A stretch of DNA of 64,000 nt, taken from NCBI RefSeq assembly GCF_045310695.1, contig NZ_JBJIAA010000009.1:155201-219200 (forward strand), given 5' to 3'. Source of the stretch: Clostridium_S neuense. GTDB taxonomy: Bacteria; Bacillota; Clostridia; Clostridiales; Clostridiaceae. Every line of letters begins with the position of its first letter. The stretch's first letter is position 1. Below, piece by piece: positions 42,627 to 51,643 of the stretch. The position numbers and the translations under genes are program-made. The notes beneath the pieces were generated by a model that did not search any database, was not told the DNA's origin, and worked only from the letters and a program-made list of their open reading frames with translations.

Positions 42627-44537
42627 TTACTTATTAGCTAATACAAGATTTACTTCATTCGCTACTTTAGTTCCTATATAATCCGCATATTCTTCATTTC
42701 CTATTACATTGCCTTGGATAATTACATTTACTTCTATTGGTTGGTTATTATCATTTACCATTTTTTCAGATAAATCATGTGGAATAATTTTGGTACCATT
42801 AGGATATTGTTTTATTTCTCCGCCTCTTTCATCTGTAATAGCAAAATCCTTACTGTAATATTGTGTGCCAGTAGCGTATTTTGTATGTTTTCCACCGCCT
42901 TTAACACTAACGGTCTCATTTTTTGTTGTTGAGCCTTTATTAAGTCCAACATATCCTACATGATTTAATTTTCCAAAGCCCAAACGAGTGCCATCTGGTA
43001 GGTCTATGCCGTCAAGAAAATTAACAGCATCTATAAGTTGATTTATTAAGCCTATACAATAGTTTACAGCACCATAAAAAATGTCTTTAATACCATCCCA
43101 TATAGCAGAAAATCTAGCTTGAACAGTATCCCAATTTTGATACATGTAAACACCTGCTGCAACTACAGCGGCAACCATTGCCGCTATGGCAATTATAAGC
43201 CATGTAGTAGGACATGCATACATTGCAGTGTTTAAGAGCCATTGTTGAGCTGTTGCAATCATAAGTGGAATTTTCATTGCTAAAACAATTCCGTTATAAA
43301 CAGCAAATCCCGCTGCTACTCCTGCAATCAAAGGTGCTATTGTGCCCCAATTATTGCTTATAAAATTAAATACATCTGTAACCGCTCCTAGTACATCTTT
43401 TGCAGCTTTCATAACGTCATCCAATGCACTTGTTATATTTGGTATTACTACTGCTGCAATATTTTTCGCATCTTTATTACCACTTATAGTTGCAAATAAA
43501 TTTGATACAGAACTTAAAAAATCTTGAAAAGGCTTCTTAAATCCTACAATATCATTTCCAACTGTACTTATCATGTTAGTTATAGAATTGTCTATCTCGT
43601 GCGGAATTTTGTCCCATAAGAAATTATGCAAGTATCCTGCAATTATTTGTATGCCCTGCTCTGCTGTATCTGCTTTAAATGCTTTTCCTAATACATCTCC
43701 TACTTTAGGAAGTACATCTAAAAATCCGTTAAAAGCTTGTAAGCCTTTGTTAAGATAAGGCAGCAAATGAGTTGCTATTGTGGCTCCTGTTTGTTGTAAA
43801 TTTGTTTTTGCAATCCTTAGCTGATTTGCAAATGTATTTGAAGTCTTAGCAAAATCGCCCTGCATATCTTTACTTGTTTTCATCAAGTAATTGTACCGTA
43901 GTGTGGTTTGTTCAGCCTGTGACATACTTTGATATGATTTCTTTATTCCACTTGCTAACGCAAAAGCTTGTAGGTTAGCCACACTCATGTTAATACCTAG
44001 ACTTTTTAGCGGTTCTGTTTCCCCAGATATACCGCTTTTTATCTTTTCGAAAGATTCCTCTATTGGTAAATTATAAAATGATGCAAAGTCTCCTGATAAA
44101 CCAGTCAAGTTTTGTGACATAGTTATAAGACTGTTTCCGGTAATACCAGAACTCTTCATCATAGCACCAAGAGTACCTGTAAATTGTTTAGCTTGAAGTT
44201 GTGATAATCCAAAACTTTTTAAAGCTGTATTACTCCATGTATTTATTTGGCTTGCACCTTTTCCAAAGGTAGTATCAACAACATTTTGCACTTCAACTAA
44301 TGAAGATGCTAAATCTATACTTTGCTTTACCGCTTCACCTATAGCAAGTCCTGCGGCAGCTCTAGCAATAGTACTTTTTATTTTTCCGACTGCTTCTGTT
44401 GCCTTTGACATTTCTTTTATACTTGATTGAGTTTTCTTTACTTCATTCTGAAATGCCCTAGAACCATCTGTGGCTTTTTTTAAAGTTGGTGTCCAATTAT
44501 CCCTAAGGTTTAATATTGTTGCTATTACTCTTGACAC
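42627..44537 (-). CDS. Tail tape-measure protein
   Basis: The 636-residue protein (GTG start after GGGGGTGTT) has the TMP layout: helical N-terminal region ending in QNVVDTTFGKG, PhageMin_Tail-like core (SLTQLQAKQFTGTLGAMMKS region, GLSGDFASFY), hydrophobic segments around 405-470 (GVAAGFAVYNGIVLAMKIP and ACPTTWLIIAIAAMVAAVVA), and a C-terminal part with ATGTQYYSKDFAITDERGGE. It sets tail length. It is short for the family, suggesting a short tail. Confidence 0.9.
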   Translation of the reverse strand: MSRVIATILNLRDNWTPTLKKATDGSRAFQNEVKKTQSSIKEMSKATEAVGKIKSTIARAAAGLAIGEAVKQSIDLASSLVEVQNVVDTTFGKGASQINTWSNTALKSFGLSQLQAKQFTGTLGAMMKSSGITGNSLITMSQNLTGLSGDFASFYNLPIEESFEKIKSGISGETEPLKSLGINMSVANLQAFALASGIKKSYQSMSQAEQTTLRYNYLMKTSKDMQGDFAKTSNTFANQLRIAKTNLQQTGATIATHLLPYLNKGLQAFNGFLDVLPKVGDVLGKAFKADTAEQGIQIIAGYLHNFLWDKIPHEIDNSITNMISTVGNDIVGFKKPFQDFLSSVSNLFATISGNKDAKNIAAVVIPNITSALDDVMKAAKDVLGAVTDVFNFISNNWGTIAPLIAGVAAGFAVYNGIVLAMKIPLMIATAQQWLLNTAMYACPTTWLIIAIAAMVAAVVAAGVYMYQNWDTVQARFSAIWDGIKDIFYGAVNYCIGLINQLIDAVNFLDGIDLPDGTRLGFGKLNHVGYVGLNKGSTTKNETVSVKGGGKHTKYATGTQYYSKDFAITDERGGEIKQYPNGTKIIPHDLSEKMVNDNNQPIEVNVIIQGNVIGNEEYADYIGTKVANEVNLVLANK

Positions 44538-44548
44538 TTGAACACCCC

Positions 44549-45126
44549 CTACTTTTTACCGCCTAAAGCTTCAAAAATAGCCTTATATTTTTCTTCTTCT
44601 TCTTGAACATACTTTTCCTTTGCATAAGAATAAAAGATACGCTCTACATAACTTGCATTGAGCATATCTTTTAATTTTTGTCCATGATTCACATGGAAGG
44701 TAACTACTTCACTTAAATAGTTATCTTCCTCTATGAGTTTTTTACATCTACCTTTCCTCCACCGAACTCAATTAGTTCATTTCCAATTGACATTACCTCT
44801 CCAACTTCCAATAATGCCTCTACTATTTCATTAAATTTCACACCATACGCACTTTGAAGCTCTTTACTTTTAAGCATCTCACAATTATCATAAATTATTT
44901 TCTTATACCCTTCATATACGCTGCTTACTTTTGTTTCATCGTCAATTGCATCCATGCAGTCCAATATATCTTCTCTAGTTGGCTTGCTAAATGTAAGGTC
45001 ACCCCCTAAAGATTTTATATAAATATTTTTAAATGCTTTTTTAGAATCTTCCTTTTCCGATTTTTTAGCAATTATATCCTCCAATGTTAATACCTTTGTC
45101 TTTTCTTTGCTTATATTTTTTTTCAT
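44549..45126 (-). CDS. Tail assembly chaperone, -1 frameshift fusion product
   Basis: Reading shifts by -1 at the heptamer A AAA AAC (complement of 44737-44743), just before the stop of the short form. The continued frame gives LIEEDNYLSEVVTF and ends KAIFEALGGKK at 44549, for a total of about 192 residues. Programmed -1 shifting between the two tail chaperone frames upstream of the tape-measure gene is common in tailed phages (gpG/gpGT in lambda). Confidence 0.8.
44731..45126 (-). CDS. Tail assembly chaperone (XkdN-like), short form
   Basis: The 131-residue protein has the XkdN/phage tail assembly chaperone look: charged N-terminus, then SLGGDLTFSKPTREDILDCM and a helical C-terminal region. 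It ends at a TAG directly after the A AAA AAC slippery site. It lies between the tail tube and tape-measure genes, the expected location. Confidence 0.85.
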   Translation of the reverse strand: MKKNISKEKTKVLTLEDIIAKKSEKEDSKKAFKNIYIKSLGGDLTFSKPTREDILDCMDAIDDETKVSSVYEGYKKIIYDNCEMLKSKELQSAYGVKFNEIVEALLEVGEVMSIGNELIEFGGGKVDVKNS

Positions 45127-45144
45127 CTTAAATTCCTCCTAATT

Positions 45145-45573
45145 TTATGCACTTATTGTTTCGAGGATATCCCAATCCCCGAATTTAAATGGCATTTCTT
45201 GCGTTATTGTTTTTTTAGCTTCTATTGTGTGTCCTAACTCTGTGAATAAAACTTCTTTTAATTCCCACCTTTCGGATTGGTTGGTTTGTTTATCTGTCAC
45301 CTTGGTAAGTATCGTTATGTCTGGGAACACACCACTTTTAAAGGCATCACTTATCATTTTTACTCCTCTACTATAAGTTTTATTAAGTGTTATTGTCCCC
45401 TCTGAGGAACATCCTGTATAACGAGAATGTTCCTTTGGGTCTCCGACAAAATTAACGCTATCAAAGTTTCCCGTTATTTTAAACTCAATTTTTTGAATTT
45501 CAGCCCAAAGCTCTCCATTCACCCACACTTTTCCATCTGAACCACTTAAAACTCTGTTTGAATTTACATCCAT
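45145..45573 (-). CDS. Tail tube protein (XkdM-like)
   Basis: The 142-residue protein matches the XkdM family: SGSDGKVWVNGELWAEIQK near the start, GDPKEHSRYTGCSSEGTITL, and a C-terminal PFKFGDWDIL. It forms the inner tube of contractile tails. It follows the sheath gene. Confidence 0.9.
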   Translation of the reverse strand: MDVNSNRVLSGSDGKVWVNGELWAEIQKIEFKITGNFDSVNFVGDPKEHSRYTGCSSEGTITLNKTYSRGVKMISDAFKSGVFPDITILTKVTDKQTNQSERWELKEVLFTELGHTIEAKKTITQEMPFKFGDWDILETISA

Positions 45574-45618
45574 TAGCGCAACCTTCCTTTCTTTGAAAAT
45601 AAAAAAGAGTAGAAATAA

Positions 45619-46704
45619 CTACTCTAATATTGTTGTAAAGTCCATATCTTCCATTGCATCAAGCACTTTTACATTTGCTTTTATAAATACGTTACTTTTA
45701 AATGTATTCTTTCTAACATCTGCATCTTTCCACGTAGTAGCCTCACTATTCCCAGCCTTTATCCATGCTTGTCTCTGTGCCTCAATATCTATATCACACG
45801 TGTTGGTATAGTCTGCATCTAAAATATCATTTTGTGCAAGTGTTTTATAATAATCATTTATACCACTAATAAAAATAACTTGATTATCTGGGCTATTTTT
45901 ATATTTACCCACATAATTGCTCTTAAATGTTGTGGTAATATCCTCTTGCATGATATTTATAGCTTCTACTACTGCAATTTTCTTCATATCTTCTGTATCA
46001 TCATCAGTTATTGTAGTAAGAGAAGTTACTCCTCTGCCTATTCTGATAACACCATCATCATTTATAATAATTAGATTTCCGCTATCAATTGATGTATTAA
46101 TATTAGTTGGTTCAACTATGGTGGCTAAATCATCAAGTACGTAGTAAGTTGAACTCATGCTTAATGGTAAACCTGCAAGTATTCCAAGCAACCTAGATAT
46201 ATATTTTTCTCCTGTAACTTGCCCTCTAGCATTGTCTTTAAAGGTCACTTTTTCATTTCCAAGGACAACGATTTGCTTACAATCTGGAGGTGTCGTTGGC
46301 TTAAAAACCACCGCTTTATAAGTCTTTTTTAGTTCTTCTTGGTCTTTTACAAAAGTACATATAGCATCTTGGTCTGCTTGTACACCTTCCGCACACCCTA
46401 GCCAATTTATTTTCATGCTCTTAATTATAGTAAATGCATCTTGAATATTGCCATCCGTTGCATTTATCCTTATGACTATTACTTTTCCGGGCGAACCTTT
46501 AAGGCAATCTTTTATATATTGTAAATTACTAGCCGTATATAATTTTTCATCAGTACTTAAATCATCTAAATTTTTATATTCCTTAGTTGTAAATGTCTTA
46601 TCAGTATCATCCTTTATTATTAAAGCTACGATACCTCTTTGACTTTTTTGCTCTGCATCATTTGCTAACCTTTTAAAGGTTATGTTTATAACAGGAAGTC
46701 CCAT
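45619..46704 (-). CDS. Contractile tail sheath protein
   Basis: The 361-residue protein begins MGLPVINITFKRLANDAEQK and contains the sheath features INWLGCAEGVQADQDAICTF, YISRLLGILAGLPLSMS and a C-terminal KSNVFIKANVKVLDAMEDMD. Together with the tube protein it shows the phage has a myovirus-type tail. I use the ATG at 46704 because AGAAAGGGTGAT precedes it and sheath proteins in this group begin MGLP; the frame extends to 46758 upstream without a site. Confidence 0.93.
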   Translation of the reverse strand: MGLPVINITFKRLANDAEQKSQRGIVALIIKDDTDKTFTTKEYKNLDDLSTDEKLYTASNLQYIKDCLKGSPGKVIVIRINATDGNIQDAFTIIKSMKINWLGCAEGVQADQDAICTFVKDQEELKKTYKAVVFKPTTPPDCKQIVVLGNEKVTFKDNARGQVTGEKYISRLLGILAGLPLSMSSTYYVLDDLATIVEPTNINTSIDSGNLIIINDDGVIRIGRGVTSLTTITDDDTEDMKKIAVVEAINIMQEDITTTFKSNYVGKYKNSPDNQVIFISGINDYYKTLAQNDILDADYTNTCDIDIEAQRQAWIKAGNSEATTWKDADVRKNTFKSNVFIKANVKVLDAMEDMDFTTILE

Positions 46705-46717
46705 ACTATCACCCTTT

Positions 46718-47167
46718 CTAATTAATTTGTAAACTGTCCATATATGGAATGCTTTCATCTTCTGGTATTTCTTCTACGGTATATAAATCAAATGTAGCAG
46801 CAAGAAATCCATTTTGCTTGTCTATGTCAAATTCAATTCCATCGTCAATGTTGACAATAAAATTATCATTTACTTTTAAACCTTCCAAGAACATATTTTC
46901 TAATAAATCTTGTATTTCCATAAGCTCTAATTTGCATTTTCTTATATTTGTTGCAAAATAATAAAGCTTAGTTGTTAATGTCCTCTCCTTATTGCTTGCA
47001 TTAAATTTACCTGTCTTATTTTTAAAAAAATCTATATAAAAGCAAGGTCTTTTAATTTCCTCTTTAATGTCTGTACTGCTAAAATCCACAGTAGAATAAG
47101 AAGTATTAATCAAACCTTGCTTAATTTGTGTTGCTATGGCTTTGCTTATAACTTTTAGGGTTATCAA
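46718..47167 (-). CDS. Tail completion/terminator-like protein
   Basis: The 149-residue protein (MITLKVISKAIATQIKQGLI, then KRPCFYIDFFKNKTGKFNAS) occupies the usual place of the tail terminator between the head-tail connectors and the sheath gene, and resembles phage tail terminator family members found before PBSX-type sheath genes. Assignment rests on order and length more than on motifs. Confidence 0.7.
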   Translation of the reverse strand: MITLKVISKAIATQIKQGLINTSYSTVDFSSTDIKEEIKRPCFYIDFFKNKTGKFNASNKERTLTTKLYYFATNIRKCKLELMEIQDLLENMFLEGLKVNDNFIVNIDDGIEFDIDKQNGFLAATFDLYTVEEIPEDESIPYMDSLQIN

Positions 47168-47179
47168 AATATCATCCCC

Positions 47180-47635
47180 TTATTCAAATTTTTTTGCTAA
47201 ATTATCCGCAAAACCCTCACAATCTGAATTATATTTACTTTCAAACTCTTGCTGCCCTGCCTCCATAAAGTGAAATCCCGGGATAAACTTTTCTACTCCT
47301 TTTTCTCCTTTATGAGGCTTGTGTATCCATCCATTATTCAGCAAATGTGCATGATTTGCTGAATTGTAAGCCCTGCAACTCCATACACCATCAAATTTAT
47401 ACGGCTTTCCAGAATTGAAATTGTTAATTATTCTTACGCTATCTTTTACTATTTTCCTACTTTCAGGTTCAAGCCCTATTCCTTTCGACCTATAAACTCT
47501 TTTATTCACTGTATTAAGTTGTCTTGCTTCCTTCCTTATAAAATTTTTGCTTTCTTTTGGCATAAAAACATTAGCATTATCCAATACTGCATCAACATAA
47601 TTATCAAACTGACTTATGTCAAATCCATCGCCCAT
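47180..47635 (-). CDS. HK97 gp10-like head-tail joining protein
   Basis: The 151-residue protein has the gp10-like pattern: FIRKEARQLNTVNKRVYRSK, then RAYNSANHAHLLNNGWIHKP and GFHFMEAGQQEFESK. It belongs to the neck. It lies between the head closure and tail completion genes. Confidence 0.82.
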   Translation of the reverse strand: MGDGFDISQFDNYVDAVLDNANVFMPKESKNFIRKEARQLNTVNKRVYRSKGIGLEPESRKIVKDSVRIINNFNSGKPYKFDGVWSCRAYNSANHAHLLNNGWIHKPHKGEKGVEKFIPGFHFMEAGQQEFESKYNSDCEGFADNLAKKFE

Positions 47636-47639
47636 ATAA

Positions 47640-47972
47640 TCACTCCATTTTTGCTTTACACATTATCTCCCATTCATCATTAGTTTTAAAATTAGGTTGA
47701 AAATATAAAAAGTAATATCGTACCCCTTGATATATAAAAAACATTGTTCTTTTAGGATTCAAGCTCTTCTTTCTACACTTTACCCTATGTGTAGTTTCTG
47801 CTGGTATAGTTCCAGCTTCTGTTGTGCTTGTGCTGCCACTTAAATTTAAAGGTAAGATATTAACATTCATATTTTTTATCCATTGTTCTTTACTATCCTT
47901 CTCCAAAAGTTCATTTTCAGATTCTACATTGTCCCATAACTCAACTTTATTAGGATAATTCCCGCTTGCCAT
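47640..47972 (-). CDS. Phage head closure protein
   Basis: The 110-residue protein is short and beta-rich, with ETTHRVKCRKKSLNPKRTMF and KTNDEWEIMCKAKME at the end. This resembles head-tail adaptor/closure proteins. Position between the connector and gp10-like gene supports that. Confidence 0.75.
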   Translation of the reverse strand: MASGNYPNKVELWDNVESENELLEKDSKEQWIKNMNVNILPLNLSGSTSTTEAGTIPAETTHRVKCRKKSLNPKRTMFFIYQGVRYYFLYFQPNFKTNDEWEIMCKAKME

Positions 47973-47983
47973 ATTATACTCGC

Positions 47984-48271
47984 CTACTCTTCTACAAGTT
48001 CAGTTGCATTGCCAAGCAAAGAAAATATAGTACTTATTATATTATCTTTTTTAACTTGGGCACTTATATATGCACTTTTATTGTTGTACATATCAGAAAC
48101 CAACTTTTGCAATGCAAGTTCTGAAATTTTAATTAACTTATCATCTGTTTTGTATCCTTCGCCAACACTTTTATCAATGTATGCTTGTGCTGCATCCATG
48201 TAAAATTGCAAATCTACATCGTCATCGTCATAATCTATATTTAACTTTGGCTTTAACTCTCCAAGCTCCAT
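47984..48271 (-). CDS. Phage head-tail connector (gp6-like)
   Basis: The 95-residue protein contains LKPKLNIDYDDDDVDLQFYM and AAQAYIDKSVGE, matching gp6-like connector proteins. The ATG at 48271 follows GGTAGGTGAT; an alternative start fifteen bases upstream is weaker. It directly follows the capsid gene. Confidence 0.85.
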   Translation of the reverse strand: MELGELKPKLNIDYDDDDVDLQFYMDAAQAYIDKSVGEGYKTDDKLIKISELALQKLVSDMYNNKSAYISAQVKKDNIISTIFSLLGNATELVEE

Positions 48272-48314
48272 ACAATCACCTACCAAAAGAAATAATAACT
48301 TTATGTTCTTATTT

Positions 48315-49469
48315 CTATAGTTCTATATAAAAATCACAGCGATCATCACCATCAATTACATCGAATCTTTCTATAACTCTTGTGAATGTTTGATTTTGCG
48401 TAAATCCTGCCTCCGTTGATGTAGCAATTTCATACGATTTTCTATCGAAAAACTTGCAAAGTGCAAATAAATTTACAATATAAAAAGGTATTTTCCCCGC
48501 TGTAGTTGGTGTTAAGTCCTCATCATCTAGTACTACTATAGGTCTTCCTTTAAATGTATAACCTCCATCTACTGCAAGGCTCTCATTCAATAAAGGTCTG
48601 CCTTGGTTATCAGTTATTTCATCTAAATAATCATATCCACTTGTATTAGTAAGAATTATTGTGTTCTTTTTTAGGCTTGGCAACACCATTTTATTTAAAG
48701 TTTTCTGTATAGCTTTATAATCTGTACCACTGGCACCTGACACTGCTTTAGCTTTTACTATTGCAATTATTTCAGCATTTTCACTGTTTACTGAACACTC
48801 TGCCACATCTGGAGCAAGTATACCATTATAAAGGTCAACACCTGCATCCTCTAAAACACTATTTTCAATTGGATATATCTTTCCGTAATCTTCAACTGCA
48901 TACTCCACAGGCGCTGTGGTAATCATTTCTTTAACCATTTCAGTATCTGTGGCTAATTTTGCAAGTTTTCTAGTAGTCGAACCTTTTGAAATAGGCATTT
49001 TTCCTGTGTTAGTTGTTACCGGAATCACATGGCAGTATTGCTTTAATGAAGGAAAACCTTTAGTTAACACTATAAGTTGATTAACAAAGCCTTGTGGTAA
49101 AATTGCTCCACTGTTTCCGATATTAATAGATGCTCTTTCTTCCTTAGTTAAAGCTGGTGGATTATCGGCTTTTCTAAGTAAATATTTTCCTATTGCTCTA
49201 TATTGTATATCTTCTCTATTAAAATTTTTATCTCTCTTTTCTGGATCATTATTTTTTTCTCTTTCTTCTTTCTCCTTTTGTTCCTCTGCCTGCCTTTTCA
49301 ATTCCTCTTCTTCCTGTTGTTCTAGTTCCTCCGCAATTTTAAGTGATTCTTTTAATGCCCTTAGTTCCTCATTTGATTTTTTTGCTGCTTCTATATCCTG
49401 CTTATCTATAGCACTTCTTACCTCTGCTGTCTTAGTTGTTATTGCTGCTCTTATTTGCTTAGCATTCAT
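48315..49469 (-). CDS. Major capsid protein, HK97 fold
   Basis: The 384-residue protein has an N-terminal coiled-coil scaffold-like part (about 1-75, rich in E and K), then the HK97-type capsid domain: AILPQGFVNQLIVLTKGFPS, GKMPISKGSTTRKLAKL, VLDDEDLTPTTAGKIPFYIV. The N-terminal part is probably removed by the adjacent protease. Size fits the family. Confidence 0.93.
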   Translation of the reverse strand: MNAKQIRAAITTKTAEVRSAIDKQDIEAAKKSNEELRALKESLKIAEELEQQEEEELKRQAEEQKEKEEREKNNDPEKRDKNFNREDIQYRAIGKYLLRKADNPPALTKEERASINIGNSGAILPQGFVNQLIVLTKGFPSLKQYCHVIPVTTNTGKMPISKGSTTRKLAKLATDTEMVKEMITTAPVEYAVEDYGKIYPIENSVLEDAGVDLYNGILAPDVAECSVNSENAEIIAIVKAKAVSGASGTDYKAIQKTLNKMVLPSLKKNTIILTNTSGYDYLDEITDNQGRPLLNESLAVDGGYTFKGRPIVVLDDEDLTPTTAGKIPFYIVNLFALCKFFDRKSYEIATSTEAGFTQNQTFTRVIERFDVIDGDDRCDFYIEL

Positions 49470-49541
49470 ATTTTTATACCTCTCTTATTTTAATTTTTAT
49501 ATAATAAAAGGCTAATGGTGTTTTTATCCCAAAAGCCTTTT

Positions 49542-50135
49542 TTATAACTCTAATTCTATTTTTAACAGTTCCAAAATCTCCTCATTTTTCTTTTTTCTTA
49601 ATTCCTCTACTTTGTCCTTTGCTCTTGCTATAACGCTAGTGTCTGAATATGCTGGATTACTTAATATACTTCCTTCATCCATTTGAATTTCCAGCAATGT
49701 ATCAGTATAAATTTGTGTACTCGCATCAAATACCTCATTATCATTTAAAATCCAAAACCCAAATGAGCATCCGGCAGCCAATCCATTTTTAACAAGCCCC
49801 ACAACATCCTTTATATAACTAATAGATGTATCTACATTTGCAATAAAATGAAGTCCAATATTATCCGCATTAAGTATTAATGTCCCTGCGCCTGTACTTG
49901 CTAAAGGCTTTGTCCAATCATGTGCATAAAGCAAAAAAATATTGTGCCCATCAGAAATAGTTTTGTCAAATGCATGAGGGTCTATTTGCTCAACGTATCC
50001 ATCCCATAAAACAGTTGGAGAGTTAAATTTTGCAATATACCCCTCTAGTGTAGCAGTACCATCTTGATTCTCCTGTGCTGACCTTATTTCAACTTTATGT
50101 TGTATATTTCTAGTCTCTTTTTTATTTTTATTCAA
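49542..50135 (-). CDS. Prohead maturation protease (HK97/U35 family)
   Basis: The 197-residue protein contains GYIAKFNSPTVLWDGYVEQI, NIFLLYAHDWTKPLASTGAG (catalytic His in YAHD) and GLAAGCSFGFW (catalytic Ser in the SFGF motif). The family cleaves scaffold and capsid. I use the TTG at 50135, which follows AGGAGG and comes just after the portal stop; the longer frame starting inside portal has no site of its own. Confidence 0.88.
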   Translation of the reverse strand: MNKNKKETRNIQHKVEIRSAQENQDGTATLEGYIAKFNSPTVLWDGYVEQIDPHAFDKTISDGHNIFLLYAHDWTKPLASTGAGTLILNADNIGLHFIANVDTSISYIKDVVGLVKNGLAAGCSFGFWILNDNEVFDASTQIYTDTLLEIQMDEGSILSNPAYSDTSVIARAKDKVEELRKKKNEEILELLKIELEL

Positions 50136-50136
50136 A

Positions 50137-51411
50137 TTATCCACCTCCTCCTGAAGAATTAGAATTATTTTTATCAAGGTTATTTGCATTGTTTTTAGCT
50201 GTTAAATACAAATCTTTTAATTTTAACGTTCCACTTGAAGCAATCAAATCGTCACCATCTGGTTTTGACATTCTTCCAAGCTCTTGTCTCGCTTCATTCG
50301 GTGCATAGATTGAAGATTGAACATATTTAGTTAATATCTCCGCTTGTGTCTTTGCATCTGTACGAAGCATTATTTTCTCATTGAAAGTAAAATAATATCC
50401 ATTCATTATATCTTCTATGGATAATAATTTATAATTTAGTTCAGCTTCAATTGTCTCCATTAAAATAAGCAATGTATTAACTAAATAATTTAAATTGCTT
50501 TGTTCTAAGGAATTATTATTATACCCATCCATAATACCTATAAGATGTGGTGGCACTCCAAAAGCTGTACATATATCTACAGCACCCATTTTTTTAAGTT
50601 CACTGAATTGGCTATCTGCAAGATTCAAATTCAGCGGAGTAATTTCAAAACCTGCTGGTATGGTAAATATCCTTCCTTTGGAGCTGTACATTTTATTGAA
50701 TTTATTCTGTACCTTCTTTAATTCGTTTGGGTCTGTTATATCACTTGTCATTTGTACTGCTGCTTTATTAGTTAAACCATTACTAAATAAATCTTTCTGA
50801 TAACTTTGTGCTGCCTTCGTTGTATCAATAGTCTCCTGTAAATTGTCTTTTACTGAAATAGAATTAAACCCATCTAATGTAAATCCTTTAAGATGAACAA
50901 CTTCACTGTAAAAGCAAGTGTACTCTTGTAAGTTGCTAGAACAAGTATAAAAAATCAATATTGGATTTTGCATTTTACTCTTAAATAAGCCCGCATTATC
51001 TATAACAATCTTTGTCACTGTTATAGGAAATAAGCCAATAGGTAAAGCGTTCTTTGGGTCTCTTAATATACCAGCCCAACTGTCACCCTTATGCTGTCTC
51101 GTGGCTTCCATGCCTTTCCAAAAATCGAAGCTTGACATATAAGGATTAGGTCTTGTATTAAATAATTGATACAATGGATGTTCTGTAGCAAGCCTATCAC
51201 CATTATCTGTGTGCTGCTTTAACTGCATAGGCATTTTTGCAATGTCTTCGCTTAACCTTTTAATAACTTTAAAATATGTGCTTTCTTTAAACTGTGTATC
51301 TGTCATTACATTTGCACCTAAATTTGTACTCCACGTATAACTATCTAGCTCACTGTATGTCATACGCTCTTGCCTGTTAGTTTTGTCCCAAAACACTTTA
51401 GTTCTCACCAC
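50137..51411 (-). CDS. Phage portal protein (HK97 family)
   Basis: The 424-residue protein has the typical start (MTDTQFKESTYFKVIKRLSE), HPLYQLFNTRPNPYMSSFDF and the conserved MDGYNNNSLEQSNLNYL near 290. A glycine-rich end (SSGGGG) is encoded by the bases that serve as ribosome site for the next gene. It forms the portal ring for DNA entry. GTG start at 51411. Confidence 0.92.
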   Translation of the reverse strand: MVRTKVFWDKTNRQERMTYSELDSYTWSTNLGANVMTDTQFKESTYFKVIKRLSEDIAKMPMQLKQHTDNGDRLATEHPLYQLFNTRPNPYMSSFDFWKGMEATRQHKGDSWAGILRDPKNALPIGLFPITVTKIVIDNAGLFKSKMQNPILIFYTCSSNLQEYTCFYSEVVHLKGFTLDGFNSISVKDNLQETIDTTKAAQSYQKDLFSNGLTNKAAVQMTSDITDPNELKKVQNKFNKMYSSKGRIFTIPAGFEITPLNLNLADSQFSELKKMGAVDICTAFGVPPHLIGIMDGYNNNSLEQSNLNYLVNTLLILMETIEAELNYKLLSIEDIMNGYYFTFNEKIMLRTDAKTQAEILTKYVQSSIYAPNEARQELGRMSKPDGDDLIASSGTLKLKDLYLTAKNNANNLDKNNSNSSGGGG

Positions 51412-51429
51412 CTTTCACCATTAAAATAG

Positions 51430-51636
51430 TTACTTACTAATAAAATAGCTTATTATTAGCAGCTCTGCTGCTATAACGTATAATCCTATATGGATATCTA
51501 AATCCAAGGTTGATACAGCTATAATAAATAAAGCCATTAAAGTTAACATATCTGCAACCTTAGTAGCTTTTATTTTCTTTATCCTATTTCTTATTTTTGA
51601 CCTAACTTTCTTAAATTTTAGTTTAATTCTATTCAT
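51430..51636 (-). CDS. Small phage membrane protein of unknown function
   Basis: The 68-residue protein has a very basic N-terminal half (RIKLKFKKVRSKIRNRIKK) and one or two membrane helices in the second half (MLTLMALFIIAVSTL, IGLYVIAAELLIISYFI). It lies between terL and portal. No family was recognised. Confidence 0.6.
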   Translation of the reverse strand: MNRIKLKFKKVRSKIRNRIKKIKATKVADMLTLMALFIIAVSTLDLDIHIGLYVIAAELLIISYFISK

Positions 51637-51643
51637 TTTCCAC

